Shown in pieces: positions 59,226 through 64,000 of a stretch of DNA of 64,000 nucleotides. The stretch's first letter is position 1. The number at the start of each line of letters is the position of its first letter. This DNA is from Anaeramoeba ignava (taxonomy: Eukaryota > Metamonada > Anaeramoebidae): contig JAPDFW010000147.1 of the NCBI GenBank assembly GCA_028826165.1, forward strand, positions 363,501 to 427,500. The letters are read 5' to 3'. Both the position numbers and the translations under genes were made by a program. The notes under the pieces are model-generated. The model was not told the origin of the DNA. It made no database searches and saw only the letters and a program-made list of their open reading frames with translations.

Positions 59226-61893
59226 ATGACGAAATTCCAATTTAAACCTCAATTTTGGTTTTTATTTTTATTTTTATTATTATTATTATTTTTCCTCTTT
59301 TTATTATATTTAATTTTTCCTCTTTCCTCTTTTTTATTTAATAAAAATAAAAAATAAAGTGAAATTGCTTTAAAATTAGCAATTAATAAAATTTCAATTC
59401 TTATAAATCAAAAAATTATTGAAGAAAGAATTCAACGAAAAATAGTTGAAAGATTATTTCAAGAAAATAAAGAAAATGAAAAAGAAAGAGAATTAAGAAA
59501 TCATGTAGAAAGATTGATTCAGTATCAATTTCAAATTCAAATTCAATTTCAATTTCAATATCAATTTCAAATTCAAATTCAATTTCAATTTCAATTTCAA
59601 TTTCAATTTCAATTTCAATTTCAATTTTAATTTCAAATTCAAATTCAATTTCAATTTCAGTTTCAATTTCAATTTCAGTTTTAATTTCAGTTTTAATTTT
59701 AAATTCAATTTCAATTTCAATTTCAATTTCAATTTCAATTTCAATTTCAATTTCAATTTCAAATTCAATTTCAAATTCAATTTCAATTTCAATTTCAATT
59801 TTAATTTCAATTTCAATTTCAATTTCAATTTTAATTTCAGTTTCAATTTTAAATTCAATTTTAATTTCAGTTTTAATTTTAAATTCAATTTCAATTTCAA
59901 TTTCAATTTCAATTTCAATTTTAATTTCAATTTTAATTTTAATTTCAGTTTTAATTTTAAATTCAATTTCAATTTTAATTTTAAATTCAATTTCAATTTC
60001 AATTTCAATTTCAATTTCAATTTCAATTTCAATTTTAATTTCAATTTCAATTTTAATTTCAATTTCAATTTCAATTTCAATTTTAATTTCAATTTTAATT
60101 TCAATTTCAATTTCAATTTCAATTTCAATTTCAATTCAAATTTCAATTTCAATTTCAAATTCAATTTTAATTTCAAATTCAATTTAAATGCAATAGATTT
60201 GATTTTAATCGAGATTGTCTCGTAAAATTAAAAGATAATTGTGAACAAATTTTAAATAATTTTGAATCATTTACTTCATCTCAAGATTGTCCAGAAAATT
60301 TAAAATTTTCAGTTGCAACAATAATTTATACTTCAAAAAAAATTAAACTTCAAGAATTTACCGAATTAACTAAAGTTCATTTTAAAGCAAAATTTGGATT
60401 ACCTTTTGTTCAACAACATTTAAATTCACCTCATCAAGTTGTGAAGACTGTACAATATGAATTTAAAATTAAAATCAAAATTAAAATTCATTATTAAAAT
60501 TAAAATTAAAATTAAAATTAAAATTAAAATGAAAATTAAAATTAAAATTTTAAATTAAAATTAAAATTAAAATTAAAATTAAAATTTAAAATTAAAATTA
60601 AAATTAAAATTAAAATTCGGATAAAAAATTAAAATTCGGATAAAAAATTAAAATTAAAATTAAAATTAAAATTAAAATTAAAATTAAAATTAAAATTAAA
60701 ATTAAAATTAAAATTAAAATTAAAATTAAAATTAAAATTAAAATTAAAATTAAAATTAAAATTAAAATTAAAATTAAAATTAAAATTAAAATTAAAATCA
60801 AAATTTAAAATTCATTTTAAAATTAAAATTAAAAATTAAAATTAAAATTAAAAGAAAATTAAAAATTAAAATTAAAATTAAAATTAAAATTAAAATTAAA
60901 ATTAAAAATTAAAATTAAAATTAAAATTAAAATTAAAATTAAAATTAAAATTAAAATTAAAATCAGAATTAAAATTAAAATTAAAATTAAAATTAAAATT
61001 AAAATTAAAATTAAAATTAAAATTAAAATTAAAAATAAAATTAAAATTAAAATTAAAATTAAAATTAAAATTAAAATCGGATAAAAAATTAAAATTAAAA
61101 TTAAAATTCATTTTGAAATTAAAATTAATATTAAAATTTAAATTCAAATTCAAATTAAAATTTAAATTCAAAATTAAAATTAAAATTAAAATTCATTTTG
61201 AAAATTAAAATAATTTTTTAGTGCATTTCTAAATTAAAAAAAAAAGAAGTTGATCCTTCAACTATTCTTGAATATTTAAATGGTTTTTATTTTATACTTT
61301 ATCAAAAAAAAAAATAATAATTCTCACAAAAAAAAAATATTTTTTTCCTTCTAAATTTTTTAAAAAAAGAAATTGCAAAATCAATTCAAATTCAATTTAA
61401 TCCACAAGAATCTGTTCCTTATTTAGTAAATATTTTTTATTCTTTTTATTTATTATTTATACTTATTAATATTTTTTTAAGATTGAAGAAATTGAAGAAA
61501 AAAATAAACAAGAAACAGAAAATGATCAAATGGATGGTAAAATAATTTAAAATTTTTATTTAATTCTTTTTGGTTTCAAAACTAATTTTTCAAATTAATT
61601 TTTAATTTTTCTTTTTTTTGAATTAGTAAATTTTTAATTTTTTTCCGATTTTAATATTGAAAAAAAAAAATCTTTCATTTTTAAATATAGATTTTACAAG
61701 GAAATTCAATGATTGAACAAAATGATGATGAAAATGATGATGAAAATGGAAACAAATTATTAGGTTTTAATTTTAATTTTAATTTTAATTTTTAATTTTT
61801 AAAATAAATTTAAATTTAAATTTTTATTTTAAAATAGATCCAACTTCTTCTGATTCTTCAAATAATTTATCATCAGATCAAGATTCAAATTAA
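59226..61893 (+). CDS. IST1: IST1-like ESCRT-III regulator, 245 aa, eight exons
   Basis: Exons 59226-59257, 59360-59521, 60197-60449, 61222-61282, 61370-61425, 61482-61536, 61701-61763 and 61838-61893. All borders are GT-AG and the phases close exactly. The joined protein follows the IST1 core: EIALKLAINKISILINQK (helix 1), RNHVERLIQFDFNRDCLVKL (helix 2, like the RIRVEHIIREDYLVEAMEIL block), SVATIIYTSKKIKLQEFTEL, VHFKAKFGLPFV, and ILEYLNEIAKSIQIQ (like the ERYLIEIAKNY block). The tail is acidic and Ser/Asp-rich (QNDDENDDENGN). IST1 binds Vps4 and CHMP1 and acts in endosomal sorting and membrane scission. Residues expected for a C-terminal Vps4-binding MIM motif are not evident. Introns 2 and 3 are repeat-filled (675 and 772 nt); the others are about 55-165 nt. 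Confidence 0.87.
59524..60190. repeat. TTTCAA hexamers filling IST1 intron 2
   Basis: About 110 TTTCAA hexamers, with TTTTAA and AATTCA variants, fill the intron. The complement is open for 229 codons of Lys-Leu repeats, which I reject as a gene. Confidence 0.93.
60455..61210. repeat. AAAATT hexamers filling IST1 intron 3
   Basis: About 120 AAAATT hexamers with slips, plus three CGGATAAAAAATT and several ATTCATTTTRAA units. The same odd units occur in the ankyrin-RhoGEF introns, which points to a shared repeat source. Confidence 0.92.
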
Positions 61894-61970
61894 AAATTTC
61901 AATTTTCTTTTTTTTTATTAATTTTTCTTTTTTTTTTATTAATTTTTCTTTTGATTTTCTAAAAAAAAAT

Positions 61971-64000
61971 TTAAAATTTTAAAGAATTAAACCCAAATAA
62001 AAGTGATTTTGAAATTTGATTAATTGAAGAAGAAGTAATTGAAATACTTTTTTTGATAATTTGAGTCATTTCTTGAATTAAATTAGAAATTTCATCTTGT
62101 TGAAAAAAATGGTGAATTTCTTTTGTATTTTTGATTAAATTTTCATTGATTTTTTCAATTTCATTTTCTTGTTGATTTAAATCAATTTTTGATTTTTTCT
62201 TAAATGAAGTTAATGAAGAAAATTCTTTCACAAAAGATTCAATATCTTGTTTTAAGGAATTAATTTCATTAAAAATGGTTTGAATTTCAGTTTGATTTTG
62301 AATTTCATTTTGAATTAATGAAAATGATTTCAAAATGATAAAAATCCAAGGAATTTCTGTTAAAATAATTGAATTGAAAAAAGTAATTTTCTGTTCAATA
62401 AAACAATCCAAAACAGATTTTGCTTTAAGTTCTTTAAATTGGAGAGACAAAGATTGAATTTTCTGAATAAGATTTTGAGAATCAATTTTTTCATTCAAAT
62501 TTTCGTTTAAATTCTTAGTCAATTTTACTAATTGAACAAAAATTTCAATTAAAGAAGTGATATTTTCCCAACCATTTTCATTCAATAATTCTTGGTTTGT
62601 ATAAAATTTATGGTTCTTTTTAATTTCCGTATTTAGTTGTTTCAATAAAGATGAATTTTTTTCCATTTGATTAATTGAATTTTCTGATGTAAATAATAAT
62701 GGTTTCTCGTGTTGTGCAAGAATTTGATAATTAGTTTCAAATAAAAACTGTAAAAACCATAAAAGAGTTTTCTCTCTTCTTAGTTTTTCTTTTGGATTAA
62801 CTGAGTAAAAACTTCCGTAAAGTAATTCTTGAAATGGAATTTGTTGCTTTTCTGAATTAAAAATGGAAATCACATTCATATTCTGATTCATTGATAACTT
62901 GCTATCATCTTCATCAGAAATCATTTTCTTCTCGAAATGACGGATATTCAGCGATAATACTTTGTGGAGTTCTTGGCTATTGGAGCAAAATGAGGAAATA
63001 TTAGAAAGAAAGTTGATTACCAATGAAGACATAAATTGGAATGAAGTTGACAATCTTAAATGAAATTTATAAAATTCCTCAATTTTGGAAAATGTTCCCA
63101 CTTTAAAGCATTGAAAAATATTATCTGGAACTTCTACCATTGATCCATATTGCATTTTCCTCATTTCTTCCAATTCTTCATTGAAAAATTTTACGTTTCC
63201 CAATTGCAAATAATCTCTGAGATAGAAGTGAGACATTGTATCATAAAGAATATTTTTAATCTCCAATTTTTCAATCAAATTCGGATCAATAACACCAATA
63301 AGTATAAAGCATCTCAATAACCAAATTATAATCTGAAAGTTCCAAGGACTTTTCTTCACTCCTTTAAAAAGTATCAAAATGGCTTGATAAATGTATTTAT
63401 AATCTTGTGAATTAATGAAACAATCAATAAAATAATGTGCAGATAATAAAAGTAATTCATCACCAAAATGCCTTTCAGTATCTTCAAGTTGGAGAGGGTA
63501 TTCCAATGCTTTCAGGTATTCTTTGAATAAATCAACTCCTTTTTGATATAATATTGATATTATTTCTTCTTTTTCTTTTTCGTTTTCTTGATAAGAAGAA
63601 ATTCTTTGGATTTTCTCCAATAATGTTTTGTAATTTAAAATGGTTTGAATTTTTTGGTGAAATTGTTCCTGTTCCTTGCTTAATTCATTTCCTTTGTTCT
63701 TTTTTTGCGGTGCATCTTTTGTTTTTGGTTGATTTGTGTTTGTTTGTTTGGATTGATTTTTATTTTTTTTCTTTCCTCGAGCTTTTCCTTTTCCTTTGCC
63801 CTTTCCTTTTCCTTTTCCTTTTTTCTTTCTATTTTGTTGTTGCTGTTTTTGTTTTTGTTTTTCATTTGATTTCTCATTTTAAATTTTCATTTGATTTCTC
63901 ATTTGAATTTTCATTTGATTTCTCATTTAAATTTTCATTTGATTTCTCATTTGATTTCTCATTTGGTTTCTCATTTGGTTCTTTTTTTTCTAAATTGGCA
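61971..64000 (-). CDS. NAA25: NatB auxiliary subunit NAA25/MDM20-like, 3' part
   Basis: The gene runs off the right edge; only the C-terminal part is present. Helical TPR-like sequence includes SPWNFQIIIWLLRCFILIG, LYDTMSHFYLRDYLQLG and IFQCFKVGTFSKIEEFYKF, followed by a long helical tail. These match the mid-to-C-terminal region of NAA25, the scaffold that anchors the NatB N-terminal acetyltransferase to the ribosome. The call rests on recalled block similarity. Upstream (63,650-64,000) the frame has a Lys/Gly-rich KGKGKGKGKGK stretch and NEKSNENL repeats, an insertion not typical of the family. The frame breaks by one base at 63874-63879, where the upstream frame reads AAA then TGA; skipping one base continues the protein. 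Confidence 0.72.

Noticed and set aside
1-64000. Mobile elements, integrase or reverse transcriptase remnants
   Set aside because: No DDE, integrase or RT motif, terminal inverted repeat or LTR pair was recognised on either strand by eye.

Overview
The window looks like nuclear DNA of an extremely AT-rich, intron-containing protist. The genes carry GT-AG introns and encode typically eukaryotic proteins: the exon-junction protein Y14, an actin, a BEACH protein, IST1, a NatB subunit, a choline-transporter-like carrier, a RhoGEF, and ankyrin-, RCC1- and BTB-domain proteins. TAA, TAG and TGA all serve as stops, so the code appears standard. My best guess, from memory of family styles only, is an amoeboid metamonad such as Anaeramoeba; this is not proven. 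Bacterial features (operons, ribosome binding sites, CRISPR) are absent and I saw no tRNA or rRNA gene.

Layout. 1-2.8 kb is an 11-bp satellite. 2.8-6.6 kb holds a five-exon FHA protein and three tandem paralogues of an unknown four-helix membrane protein, all on the minus strand. 6.7-8.3 kb is Y14, whose single intron is filled with a 12-bp repeat. 8.4-14.4 kb is visibly richer in G and C and holds a tail-anchored protein of unknown function and most of a large ankyrin-DH-PH exchange factor whose gene runs to 16.6 kb. 17.3-34.85 kb is a tandem duplication of the unit [ankyrin-BTB gene, choline-transporter-like gene, 11-bp satellite]. It is followed by a third ankyrin-BTB gene and, on the other strand, two RCC1-BTB genes (to 40.9 kb). 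A divergent actin (41.0-42.2 kb) and a hexamer array precede an 11-kb BEACH gene (43.8-54.8 kb). The right end has a BTB-BACK-TLDc protein, a small secreted and probably GPI-anchored protein, a gene-poor AATC-rich stretch, an orphan 145-residue protein, an eight-exon IST1, and the 3' part of NAA25, which leaves the window.

How the parts relate. Five genes in 17-41 kb share one plan: a repeat-built recognition domain (ankyrin or RCC1) followed by the same tandem BTB tail. The ankyrin arrays are nearly consensus repeats that differ mainly at surface positions. Simple repeats of 6, 11, 12 or 15 bp fill introns and spacers and, as Asn-Gln or Asn-Glu tracts, enter coding sequence. Two motifs recur. 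A T-rich TTTCATTTTT element lies just upstream of most start codons. Several otherwise intact genes break by one nucleotide exactly at AAA-TGA, which is either a systematic sequence error or +1 frameshifting.

Limits. Exon structures were built by hand from GT-AG borders, reading phase and homology recalled from memory. Family calls without unmistakable motifs are marked as uncertain.
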